The translations under genes were made by a program, and so were the position numbers. Under the pieces are notes generated by a model. That model saw only the letters and a list, made by a program, of their open reading frames with translations. It did not search any database and was not told the DNA's origin. From Siphlonurus alternatus (lineage: Eukaryota; Arthropoda; Insecta; Ephemeroptera; Siphlonuridae): a stretch of 64,000 nt of DNA. Every line of letters starts with the position of its first letter. The first letter of the stretch is position 1. The stretch spans positions 31,518,675 through 31,582,674 of the forward strand of contig OX463781.1 of assembly GCA_949825025.1 (NCBI GenBank), read 5' to 3'. Of the stretch, positions 39,961-52,682 are shown piece by piece.

Positions 39961-42900
39961 CTTTGTAATCTCAAGTATTTTACTTTAGATTTTTATCATG
40001 TTTACTTGTTCAAATTTATGGTGTAATAAACTTGCGCATACACACCATCGTACTTAAAATATAAAACGGTTTACTAATACTTATATTCTAAAATTTACAT
40101 AACTCTCCTATATAGAAATATATGTATATAATATTTTATGGTTATTATTTATCTGAAAACTTACTCAAATAATTCATTTATTTGAAATCCATAAAATTAT
40201 ATTTTGCAAATAAATTTTCCAATAACCATGAAGCAAAAATATTTAACAGTTGAAAATCTTAATATCTTATTTATTATGATTTAAAACCATCAAAATATTA
40301 AAATGTTTATTTACTTGTTTAATAACTGACAAAGAGATACAGAATTACAAATTGCTTTATTTTAAGATAAGAAATAATTATATAAACAGCTGTGAGATAA
40401 GAGTACTATAACATTGTTTTAGTAAAAACGAAAATTTCTATTCTACTCGCGTCTCTGATTTATATTGCTGCAGTCTATATAATGTGTTAGTGCGATCTGA
40501 TAAAGGCCGCCTCAATGTACTCACACGCACGTAATTCAACCTTACTTTGTTCTATCTGATCGATCCTTGTCAAGGCCTGCTGACAGCAAACATGCATGAA
40601 AAGTTGAAAACTTTATTTTATCATAATTATTAAAATTGCATAGAAAAAAAAACATGGTTAAAATTATAATTAGTTTAGTTCTGTATCAGCTTTTTGAGAT
40701 TATTTAATTAAAGCTAAATTATAATTACATGGAGATTTGCCTGCACATGTTGTATGATAAGGGCCATTACAGATAGTTTGGTCATGCCGGTGGTAGTAGG
40801 GGGTCGGAATTAAGGACCGGACCGGGTCCACTGATAACTTTGCAATAATAGCCCACCCGCTCGCTCGCTCGCGTTATGATGGCACCGCTCCAGCTAGCTA
40901 ATGAGAGCCTACACTTGAGTCCAACAATCTTTCTTGTGACGTCACACAACCCTAGATTAGTAGAACTTGAATCAATTTTATTTGTGGAAAAAAAGTGCTG
41001 TTTTTCCATCATTGTATGATTTTATAATGAAAATAAATATCATGTCATGTGTATCAGAGTTGTTTTGAAATTGATACTTAATATTGCAACTTTTGCATAA
41101 AGCCCATGCGTGATGCTGTTTCCATTTATCCATGTAATATTTTGTATCATGTTTTTCAATGGTGTGTACTATAATATAATGTTATATATTCAAGTTATAG
41201 GACAGTAGCGTGCAGTAACGCAGTACGACGACGTGTGTGCTAGCTGGCATGGTCACTTGTAGTATACTGCCTTCCTACCCCACGGCCACTAGCACTCCAC
41301 ATAAATATATATACACACGCAGAGACGACTTGTGGGTAAAAGCAAGTCAGTAGACATGGGTGGTTCCTCGTTATATAACCGCCAGCAAACATTAAGCACT
41401 GGTGTATAAGGCCAACTATACGAGTGTTTAAATAAAAAAATATCACTTTGCTTCATACTGGTAAAACACTATAACACATTCATATAAAAACTTTTACAAT
41501 ATTAAAATATCACATTATATACTTATATACCAAATATAATTAATATGTTGTAACAAATTATTTCGTATGATAAATCGATATTTATAATAAAAAGCAGCTA
41601 AACGAAACACGGATTACGTAAAGCCGATTAAAGATTGGTGATTGATGTTGAATAATTTAGCCTCGTTCTGCCTGGCACGTCCTGGCGCTTCGAGGGTGGC
41701 GCCAACTAAAGCCAATGGTGGTACTCGAGATCGAAGCCATGACCGTGTACGTTGCGACAACAATAGGTGACAGCGACACGTACTGTAAGTAGTCTTGCTT
41801 GTTGTAAGTTTGTGTAATCTCCATACATGATAACAACGAGAGATGAAGTACCTCTGACTCTGGGTGTCTAGACATGTAGATTTGCACGTGAGATGGTGAC
41901 ATTGAGGAGCACATATGGAGAACAAAAATAAATAAAATCGAGGTTTTTGAAGACTGGATTGAGCCCATTAGATCCACTTTTCCAAACAACCTCCTCTATT
42001 TTAAATTTAGCAAAATGATGAATAGGTTTAGTTTTCACAGTTGCGCACTAAATATAATATTTTATGAATTAAGAGGAACTTTTTTTAGAAAAAAAATTGT
42101 ATTGCATTTTCATATTTTTATTTTTATAGAATATTATTTTATAACATAATATTTCACCGCCTTTATTTTTAAAACAAATAACCAAAGTTACTTTATCCTT
42201 ATGAAAAGCTCTAAGGTAAAATATCAAAGATACTTGGTCAAGCAAAATAAATAAGTTAAGTAAGCATGTGGCTTGTTTATGTGATTGAAATGCAAACTTG
42301 ATCTGGCAAGGGGTATTATTCTATACACAGAGTACACATAACAGTATAATGATAGCAGCCTTGGGCATTAAGCAACAGAGAGAGAGAGGATGGAGCACAC
42401 GTCGTGTTGTGGTGACCCTAAGACCCTCGCATCAACAAGGGACCGCCAGAAGGGACGACCCCTCCAAACCCACGGACGACTTCATTCCTGTGTTTCCATA
42501 GACAGCAGCTCTAAGCCACGACGATTCTACGAAGCTCTTGAACAGCTTTTTTTTTATCCAGTAGATAGATAGTGTCATACTAATAAAAATATTAATAACA
42601 ACATAAACTATTTTATGATATAAAAAAATTCTTCATCATGATAAATATCTTAACTACCAAATCTTCATTTTGACAAGACTTGAAAATGCTATACTTGCTA
42701 AACTTGTTGAACTTAATAATTTGAATATGAATTAGAATTTGATACATAATTTACAATAAATTTAATATTTCATAAATGCTATGTTATTTCTTAGACTATA
42801 TGAGTGTAAACGCTATTACATATTATTATAAAATGTAAGATATAAAGTGAAATAATAACTTGAGAAAACATTGAGACTTCTCTTAGTTTATTCACATGCT

Positions 42901-43291
42901 TCCTTCAATTTTACTTCAAGATGTGTTTTAAGTTCTTAACTTTTAAAATGTACAAAAACTACATACATACATACACCCCGTGGATTTAAGCGGGTTTAAA
43001 TGCCGCGCTTGTGCAGTAACACTCACCCTTGCTGCAGAGAAGAGAAATGGTTGGTGGGGGAACAATTTGTCTGTATTTTCTCTCGTTGCTAGTTGTACAT
43101 GCTTCAGCTGAGTGTAACTAAAGCATAGCTGTCTTGACTTGAGTAGGCGAGCACCCGAGTAAGCACATGCAACGTTTGAAGCATGCAAGACAACCCCCAA
43201 CCTTTCCCCTCACCGCCCTTACTGCTAGGGGTTAGAAGCTTTGCTACTGCTGCTGCAACTCTCTCATTATGTACGGAGAGGTGCTTCTTCT

Positions 43292-43459
<168 letters not shown>

Positions 43460-45270
43460 AAAGGCGCTTTTACTGCTTTTGATACTATAGCTAAATTATT
43501 TGAAATTTACACTAAAAACATTATGGTTACATTAAAATAAATTATTAACAATTAAAAAGAAAGTCCGCATTACATACATATATAATATTATTTAAATTAA
43601 AAAATATTTTTAAAATTTCTTCTTTTTTTTTTAAATACAGGAAAATAAAATTAAATATATAATGAATTCAAATGATCCCATTACTTAATATAGTAATTAT
43701 TGTATAATTATAAAATAAAATTATTATATAAACTTTGTTCCTTAAAATATTATAACGTAGAGATTGTGCTTGTCAGATTAAACTACATGGAAATTTTATG
43801 ACTACAAAATGTAAAACGTTTACAGAATACAGATTTTATAAACTACGAGCTTGAAAACAAAGAAAAATGTCTCATTTGTTTACTGAATTTAAAAAAAAAT
43901 TAATTATAATTAGCATTTAGACAGGTAAAACATTTAAGAACATTCATTTTATATTAAAATAAAGATGTTTAAAATACGCCTTTTTTTTTTTTTTTTGCTA
44001 CACTTACATCGATTTCATTTTTGCTAGGGAAGCTTGGCGCGGTTGTGGCGCGTCTTTTATGACCCGGGAGAGGTTGGGATGTCACCACCGTCGCTGCAGT
44101 GGCGCGTCTTATCTAGTGTGAACGCGGCATCTGCAGCGACAAGATGCTCTCGTGCCGGCAAATTGAGGGGCCAACAATAACTTTTATGTTACACTTGAAG
44201 AAACTGATGCGACTTTATTACCTCTCTTTTCGTTTATATAAACCCAGCCTACTATATATTATAATAATAATATATTATAGGATGAGTATTTTGTTTTCAT
44301 ACAGCAGTCATGAATAGATGGACTATTTCATTAATTACACACGGATTATTTTAATCCTCTCTACATTTCATTCAACATGTAATTGCATACATAATGCATC
44401 CAGCCTTTACCATTGCAGTGAGTCCAATCATATAAAATTTAATTCCGTTTTTATCTGCTTTTAACATAGAGCAACATGCGCGCAATATTATATGATTTGT
44501 TGATTATGTTTACTAAAATACCTCTTGTTATAAAAATTTAATTCCTGAATGGATTAATTAGAGTATATATATATAATATAATTATATTTTATATAGGTGT
44601 AAATTACATTGCTAGATATTAATTTCATTTTAATATAGTTATATATTATATATCAAATAAAATCGATTTAGATTTATTTATATAATTATTAATAATTCAT
44701 AAATGTAGTTTCACATGATAGAAATATATATAAATATATATACACACATGGTAGTTTCATAACTATCAAACTATCAGCTATATACAAATTAAAATGGCTA
44801 TAGTCGATTGAAATTGTAGTTTTACACGATTTATGTTAAGAAAAAAGTTGTTTTAAAATATGATATATTTAATAGCAACTAAGGTTGGTTTTATACAGGG
44901 CCACCGATTTGACCAATGTTAAAGGCTAATCACGTTCAAGTATTTTAGGCATTGTACCGCAAAACTTTGAATGCACCCATCATGCAATGCTATTTTTGAA
45001 ATATCGCGGTGCAATGGGGCCTAAAAAAATTGACGCACGAAATGCACGCGTGTCTTATCCTGTGCAAGGTTGTTGATCCTGTGTAGAGAATTCTTGATAG
45101 AAACGAGTTTTCAATTAATTAAGTTTAACGTGCCAACATATGCAAAAATTTACTTACATGACGAGACCTAGCTAAAGTGAAAATTACCAATGCCAAGCCT
45201 ATTGGTATGCCGTGTGCGCTCGACAGGAGGCATTTGTTTTGATTCCAGCTGCAGCCACGTGCTTGCTTAC

Positions 45271-45367
45271 CTGGAAATTGAGAGAGAAATTGATTAGGGT
45301 AGCCGCCAAAATTCAATATAAGGTGTCTATACGAACAAAGCGATAGAATTACGTCGTCCCAGGGGTG
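45271..45367 (-). CDS. Candidate upstream dpr exon (phase-compatible, unproven)
   Basis: A strong pyrimidine-rich acceptor (ATTTTTCTTTGTTTGCAG, ending at 45368) and a consensus donor (CAG/GTAAGC at 45270) bound a 97-bp open stretch, entry phase 0 and exit phase 1. The exit phase is exactly what the exon at 18772 needs; the join would give ...FLSQFP-G-STHVNAAYG. The peptide begins HPWDDVILSLCS and shows no known domain, as expected for a variable linker before Ig1. The hydrophobic run upstream in frame looks like a signal peptide, but it starts at TTG, has no ATG and overlaps the polypyrimidine tract. It is therefore not used here as coding. Acceptor and donor pairs of this quality also arise by chance in 45 kb, so this remains a suggestion. 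Confidence 0.22.
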
Positions 45368-46009
45368 CTGCAAACAAAGAAAAATGATGGCGAGGCTTAG
45401 ACAGGCCACACGCAGTAGCAAAAAGGTAAAACTTTGAGGCAAATTTTATACGTACATTTATACTGTGTCAAAGGCACCAAAAACCATGAAACATTAATTA
45501 TGCATAAAAAGTTCAAACGTATAATTAATAGCTGTTATATTTGAAAATTATAAGGGTAGAAATTTTGAAGCTTAATTTATTTGCACCATACACATTATAT
45601 CTAAAAGGTTAAAAACATAACTTCTCCGCATATTCATAAAAATAATTATGCTTTAAATTTGTATTACAAACTGTTTTTGTATATTCTGAATGAATAATTG
45701 CCGTGTAGTCGTGATAACATAAAATAATATCAAGATGGAAACTTTCCTTTCAATTTCATTTCATAGAATTCATTTAGAAAAATCAATAAAATTTTATAGT
45801 AAAAATATATTTCTTCACATTTATTTTCTGAAGATTAAATGAACTTCTTTCTTCATATTCACGGTATGTTCTTTAGACCTACGATTTTAATAATTCTTGG
45901 TAGTTGTTACATGAAAAGCATAATTATTGATATTATAACAAAATATAAATAGGACAATCTTTATATATATGTATAATTATATTTAATTTATAACTATATG
46001 TATATATTA

Positions 46010-46166
46010 ATGGGTGCGATTTACGAAGCAGTTAGCCAGGTTTCTAATCACGTTTAGATTATCCATGTTTAACTATACATGCTTTACGTGTTAAGTCACC
46101 TAGTTAAACGTGGTTAAGCTAAACGTGGTTAGAACCCTGGCTAGCTGCTTCGTGAATCGCGCCCAT
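46010..46166. mobile_element. 157-bp palindromic MITE with TA flanks
   Basis: The left end ATGGGTGCGATTTACGAAGC (from 46010) and right end GCTTCGTGAATCGCGCCCAT (to 46166) are inverse copies. Symmetry continues through CAGTTAGCCAGG and TCTAATCACGTTTAG, so almost the whole element folds. TA dinucleotides lie directly outside both ends (46008-46009 and 46167-46168), consistent with a TA target-site duplication of the Tc1/mariner or related type. There is no coding capacity. It ends 51 bp before the foldback at 46218. Confidence 0.75.
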
Positions 46167-46217
46167 TATATTAAATATATATTATGTTACCACCACAAGC
46201 CAAAAACCTTTCGTATA

Positions 46218-46545
46218 ATGAGATATTAGAATGGGAAAATTTTAGTGACTTAATGGAAAGAAGGGGTAAAAACATGGTACTGTGAATTTTTTCAGATTTT
46301 TCTGAGACTGGGAACTATTTTTAAAAAATTATTGAAAGTTTATTTTGATGACGTCACGGGCAGCACTCCTTAAGAAAAACGATAGGGCGATAGGGCAGTG
46401 CCGCCCGTGACGTCATAAAATAGACTTTCAATAATTTTTTAAAAATAGTACCCGGTCTCAGAAAAATCTGAAAAAATTCACAGTACCATATTTTCACCCC
46501 TTCTTTCGATTAGGCCACTAAAATTTTCACATTCTAATATCCCAT
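46218..46545. mobile_element. Foldback element, type A (copy 2)
   Basis: It has the same arms and apex as 13495-13797 and is flanked by TA on both sides (46216-46217 and 46546-46547). Both TGACGTCA motifs are intact. The apical block (46366-46386) is in the CTCCTTAAG orientation and is followed by a short duplication of CGATAGGG. This copy lacks the CCGGAAGT ends seen around copy 1, which defines the true limits of type A. Confidence 0.88.
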
Positions 46546-49500
46546 TATTATTAAATTTCTTGCATGTACAATTTTCTTGTTTCTGAATCGAATTAATACT
46601 CATTTACTAAAAGAGCTCATTTTTTTTATAAACTGTATTTTTATAAACGTTTAAATTCACGGTTTTCGAATGTACTTTTGTTTTCTGTAATGTTACAAAT
46701 TTTCTTGTTCCTTTTTACTTCTTGTTTATATAACAATAGACCTGTTCTCCAAAAGGTAACAATTTATTTCACGTATGTGTGACATTCAATTTGAAGGACG
46801 TTTGACAGAGCCTAAAGGATTCTTGCTTCTGCATGATATTCCCAATACCTGAAAGTTGACCTTAAATCCCTTCGTTCTTTGAAGCACGTTTGTGTGATGA
46901 GCCTCCCTCCTCCATTGTGATTTTCAAGTGTCGGGGGTTGCCTGCCTCCGGTGGACAAAAGGAGCGGGCTCTTGTCTCATCGATCTGACGTGGAAACAAG
47001 GCCTTCATCTATCGAATATCGCGACACTAACAAAAAAATATCAGGCATCGAGTTTGTCAGAGAAACAAGGTCTATCACATTCACGACAATACAGGTAGCA
47101 GTAGTAACAACTTTTAGACATTAAACTCCCATGAATAATGTAATATTACGTTATTACTTTGGTCTTTCACCACCATTAATTTGGTTGCTACCACGGTCCT
47201 TGTGGAGTAATAACACTTGAAGACGATGACAGCGTCGTTATTGTGAATTAACTTGGGTCCCCTTTAAACTCCTCGCTGATAGACTCTCAAGATGAGAAAT
47301 AAAAAAAATATAATATATATAACCTCAAAGAAAACTCTATTAAAGAAATTGAAAGGAAAAAACTCCATTTAAAATACAATAAAAATGCGTTTAATTTAAA
47401 ATTTAATAAATCAACAATGAATAATATATTGATTATATTTTAGTTTTATATTATTAAATTGTCAAATTTTTTGAATATTTTCGTATATATTCTAAAAAAA
47501 AATATAGCTTCTTTGGAACTTTCATGTAATTTTCAGAATGTCATTATTTCGTTCTTGAAAACAAACTTCTCAAACTTCTGATATATTATTGCTAGGAAAG
47601 TTATGGTAACGTGATTGTTGACAACTTACAGCATCTTCGAGTGAGTTTCTTTGTGTTCTACATGAATGTGACGTCAATACCATTCATCGCCTCTACCTTT
47701 ACTACAATAATACAACAATTCTTTCTATTAAGACGACACGATTGATAAAAACTTGTCTACTATTGTTGTGAGATTCTTTTAAACAAAATGTAATAGTAAT
47801 AAAACAAATCCATTTTCATTGGTGGCGTAAGAAGAAGCTTATCTATTGATGTACAACCCAATCTCATCGTGTCTGCTTAACTGCCATAAACAAAACAAGG
47901 ATGGGTCTCGTGGGGTATTGAGACAGTATACTATGGACACATCACATCAAGCGTGGCGTATCAAACATCCAACATCCCCCATAGATTCCGTTAATGGGTT
48001 TCCGATATCAGCAACTATATAGCTCGAACGGTCAGCGAAGCGGGTCTTCTTTCTTTTGCCTCCTACAATTTTTTATCTCAACTCGGCGCTACTTTCTAAT
48101 TTCAAACTTTTTACCCTCTACCACTTGAAGATACGACGAAGAGCAGCAGCTTCAACAAAGTTTTTATATCAGCAGGAAAAAGCAAGCTGCTTGTAGCTTT
48201 TTTTTTATATATATTTTTTTCCCTCTGTCTCGCTATTTGAAACAAACGTGTTATTAAATGTGACTGTTTGGTAGTGGTCACGGTATAACTTCCAGTCACG
48301 ATATTTCGTACTGTAAATAAAATTTCATTAAAACTATCTTAACTTCTTTTTTTTTTTTGTTTTTTTTTTTTATATAAATTGAATTTATTTTAAAATCAAT
48401 TATTAACACAATATAAAAGTGTTATAAAAATACTGTTAACAACTTAAGTTTGATAAATGTTATTACAAATAACATATTTAAATCATGGTGTTGCAATCGT
48501 ATTAAATTTGTTTTTTTCATTCTATACATGGACATGTTATATTATTCGCTATATTAGTTTTTGTCCATGTGACAGGTCAGAAGAATAGACGTAGCGGCAG
48601 CAAGAGCCTTATCTCAATCTGCTAGCCGTCTTGTAGGTCGAGGCAATTCATCGCAGTGAGGAAACAAAAAGTGGTGCTATCTCGACGTCCAGGTTGCACG
48701 GTTCGCGCCAACGAGCACGCTTCTCATCGACCACGTGACCATCGCGCCCAGGCACGGACCGAGCAAAGAAAAAGGCTGCACTGGAACGAAATCCCTTTTA
48801 TAATGGAAATTGGATATTGAGAACAACATTAGAGGTATTTGGGATAAGTAAGGTAGTAAAAAATGTATGCGTGTACCATTTGGGAATACAAAATTATGTT
48901 AGTTGTGTAAATTTCTATGCATAAGAATATTTTTTATTAGTTTTGAATCTAAAAATGAACCTTGGAACAAAATGGATTTACTTCACTTTGATAACAACCA
49001 ATTAAAACTATTTCTTTGAATGAAACCTCCTTTGTTATGCCTCATCAATTATTATTTTTTCTAAATTAATGAAGCTGTACTATTCTGCTCATAATAATAT
49101 ACCAATTTAAAAAACGTAAATCTTACTGGATTTTTATAAACATTTATTTCAATTAAATTGAGATTTCAAAATAAATTCGTTACAGATATAAAATTATATT
49201 TTATACTGTATATAATACTATGCTTTTACTTATCGTGCTTTAATTAAGATAAAATATTAATTACAAAATACCTTGCAGGTGTGTTTTGTTTACAATATTC
49301 ATGTAATATTGTAAAGGTAACATTTTACATTACAACAACACTGACATCCAGATAAATTTAACATGTTCTATTTTTAATTTGGTACTTGAGCAGTACGATT
49401 GTAAACATTCTATAATTATACAAACATAAAGCAGACTGCTAACAAAAGAGAAATTCAAGCCAAGTTTGACGATATCGTGATGATTGTGCGCACTGTTTGC

Positions 49501-50584
49501 TCGACAAGCATCTCCAGGTAATTAGAGCAAAGAGGGCGAGGGGGGACTGTTTGTTTATATTGGCAGTCGGAGCTACATAATCAACGGAAACCACTTTACA
49601 GACTTACGTAGTAGAGTTCTCTCAACAAGCATCATGGAAAAAATGTCGTAAAGTGGAATTGAAATGTACTTTACTGGTGATGATTTTGTAAGGATGCAAT
49701 TTTCTGAAGTAATATATTCTATTGTATATTTATACGTATTATATAATAATCTAATGAAATAATATCAGTTGTTTTAAATAGTCAAGGAAGTGGAAATGGA
49801 AGTCTTAAATACACACTTCAAGTTTTGTATTGCAAACATGAATATTAATAAAATAATGAATTTTCATTAGAAATAAAAATGTGTTAAATTTGTGCCTATA
49901 ATTAATAGTAATGAATTATTGTAGTCCTGCCAAAATATTTTTTTTTACAAAATGAAAGAAATGCAACAGTAGAAAAAAACTTGAAACACAAATATTATGA
50001 ATTTCTGTTGTGAATGAAAAATATTTTCATTTCTTTCGAGCCGAAAAGAGAATAGCCTTATTGAAAAACTTTTGAAATATTTTTGTACGTTAAGATATTT
50101 TTGTCAAAAATTTACAAAATGATTAAATGATTAATTTTAAAATGTTAGTGATGTTAGTCCTTTGAGTTTAAAGTCACCAATGGTCTATGCATTGACATCA
50201 CTTCTTCTCACAATGGGAGTATAAAATTAAAGACAGGAACTTTGTTCATTGTAAAAATGTGAGCTATAGTGATGACGAGTTGAGAGACTTAAAGCCATCT
50301 ACTAATACTTAGACACAAGTTGTCGTCTCAAATTTTCCTGCTTGGAATCTTCCGCGGTGATTCGAGGAGGACCCGACTCCCTCTCCTAGCTCGATAAAGC
50401 CTCAGGGACATTTTAAAACTTTTATAACGTGCTGGATAATCAAGTCGGCATAAGAGAGCAGATAGAATACCTAACTGTTATTTTAATACCCCCTCTGGCT
50501 GATGCCGAGCGATCCGCTAGCCAGACTAATAACACATTTCAATTGACTTTTCTATATCGATCTAGTTAAATTGGATATTGTCTA

Positions 50585-50588
<4 letters not shown>

Positions 50589-50643
<55 letters not shown>

Positions 50644-50685
50644 ATTATTAAACTTTTCAAAATATAATTTACTTCTTTTACGAAA

Positions 50686-50742
<57 letters not shown>
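50589..50742. repeat. (CT)n and (GA)n arrays facing each other
   Basis: 53 bp of CT (50589-50641), a 49-bp AT-rich spacer, then 52 bp of GA (50691-50742). The arrays are complementary, so the segment is a perfect inverted repeat able to form a stem of about 52 bp in single-stranded DNA or RNA. Confidence 0.95.
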
Positions 50743-50744
<2 letters not shown>

Positions 50745-52363
50745 AGTATGGGAATTCAAATATTTTATTAAAATCTCATAAAATTTTCATAATACTTTGC
50801 ATGTAGTTTGTGAAAGATAAAGCAATTAAATAGCAAATATTTCAGTGCAGACTGAATAATTTATACTATAGATTTAAGTTATTTTTAAATATGAAGTTTT
50901 TATTGCTGACAGGAATATTTACACAGGGTCTCTTTTTTTGACTTTCTGAAGGTGAATTGTGTTAAAATACTACCCGGAATTCTGTATATTTATATTTGAA
51001 AATAGTATTTTATTTTATTGTGTCACTTTTTGCATGTATAACAAATCAAATAAGCCATAATATTTAAACATACCAAGATGTTCCTTTTTGATGAAATTCC
51101 CACGTAAATTTTATAAAACATGACGTGGCTATACAAGCAGCTAGTAAAATAAAACGTAAAAATATGTTGTCAAGAGTCGGGAAGGAAAAAAAAAGTAATT
51201 TTGTATCTCCATCTAAATTGCATCACAAGTCACGGCTTTAGAAAAACATGTATAAATTTAATTTCAATCAGTATTCTATTTATTGCAAATAGAGAAATGT
51301 CAAGAAAGAAATATACATTGTTATGTGATAAAAGTATTGAATCATTCATCATTTCAAGTCTCGCAAATTCTATTTATAATACTATCCAAACAAACTTTCA
51401 GTAACAAGAATCAATAGCAGAAGTCTGTAGAGCGGAAGTGACGTCATAGGTTGGCAGCTCAGTAGAAACTGGCTGTCTAGGTGAAGTATAAACAAATTTG
51501 GTGCCACACCAACGTGGCAACCCCAGCAGGTATCCTTGCGAGGGGAAATAAATAACACAAAAAACATTTACGTTAAAACGTTTTATGTTTCATTGCAAAG
51601 TTTATTACTTTTTATAAAATTATTATCACACATATATTCTATAATATTTTACAATAAATTTAACAATAAATTCATATTTTACTAAAGTGCATAATGCCTA
51701 ATTTTTTATAGTAAAATATTATATTTCAAAGCCTACTATGTATATTGTACATGTATGATTTAAAATTTTAAACACACGTCTCATATATATTTAAGTTACA
51801 AAAATAATAAGCAATTCCTAAGTTTACATTTTAACGTATGTAGTTTCGATAACCATACATGACTATGTTATTCTTATCAGAGGTCTTCGTCGAATCCACA
51901 TCAACTTGTAAACGTAGTGAGGGCTTATACTTGCCACTAAAATGTTTATATTCACTGTATTAACTTTTGCTATAATATTGTCTCATTTAAAAATTCAAAT
52001 TTTAAATTCTCGCAACATAAGAAGAATTCTGTCAGAGTTGGTATGGCTAAATAATTTATGCATATTTTTCTTTGGGATTTTTAATCCAATATCTGAATCT
52101 ACCATGTATTACAATTGATATAATATAATTTTTTTTCCAAAAATACAATTTTTATAATAAATTTTAATTTTGGAGCACTTTTTGTTTGAAACTACTCAAA
52201 ATATACCTCATGCAAACAAGCCATTAATCTTTTTTAATTTGACATACATGAATAATTGAATTCTTGTGCTCTGTATATTAATACATTTAAATTTTTATAG
52301 TTAGGCATTTCATTTATCGTAAGATATATATAAAAAAAATGTGTTATTATTAAATTACCGATA

Positions 52364-52682
52364 ATGGAGTATTGTCCTCAAATTTTTTTATTACAGAAAT
52401 GGATAGAGGGTGCAAAGTTATGCTACCCTGATTTTCTTCAGATTTTTTTGAGATCTGGAACTATTTTTAAAAAATTATTGAAAGTCCTTTTTGTGACGTC
52501 ACGCGGCGGCAAGTGCTATCTTTTTCTTAAGGAGCGGCGTCTCGTGACGTCACAAAAAGAACTTTCAATAATTTTTTAAAAATAGTTCCCGGGCTCTAAA
52601 AAATCTGAAAAAAATCAGAGTAGCATAACTTTGCACCCTCTATCCATTTCTGTAATAAAAAAATTTGAGGACAATACTCCAT
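52364..52682. mobile_element. Foldback element, type B (copy 4)
   Basis: This is the best-preserved type B copy, 319 bp, with ends ATGGAGTATTGTCCTCAA and TTGAGGACAATACTCCAT. The two arms have changed together at the GTC/GAC position compared with copy 1. Both TGACGTCA motifs are intact. The apical block (52515-52534) is in the reverse orientation, as in copy 2. A 71-codon frame through it is a by-product of the repeat. Confidence 0.9.

Noticed and set aside
41614..41989. Two overlapping minus-strand frames of 103 and 110 codons
   Set aside because: They overlap in different frames in a GC-richer islet with fewer stops. There is no known motif and no supporting splice signals.
45368..45442. 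Signal-peptide-like hydrophobic run (FTFLLLRVACLSLAIIF) upstream of the candidate exon
   Set aside because: The frame starts at TTG with a stop two codons upstream and no ATG. The hydrophobicity comes from the T-rich polypyrimidine tract leading to the CAG acceptor.
48570..48800. Possible tRNA B box (GGTTCGCGCC near 48709)
   Set aside because: No matching A box, acceptor stem or anticodon arm could be found at the right spacing.
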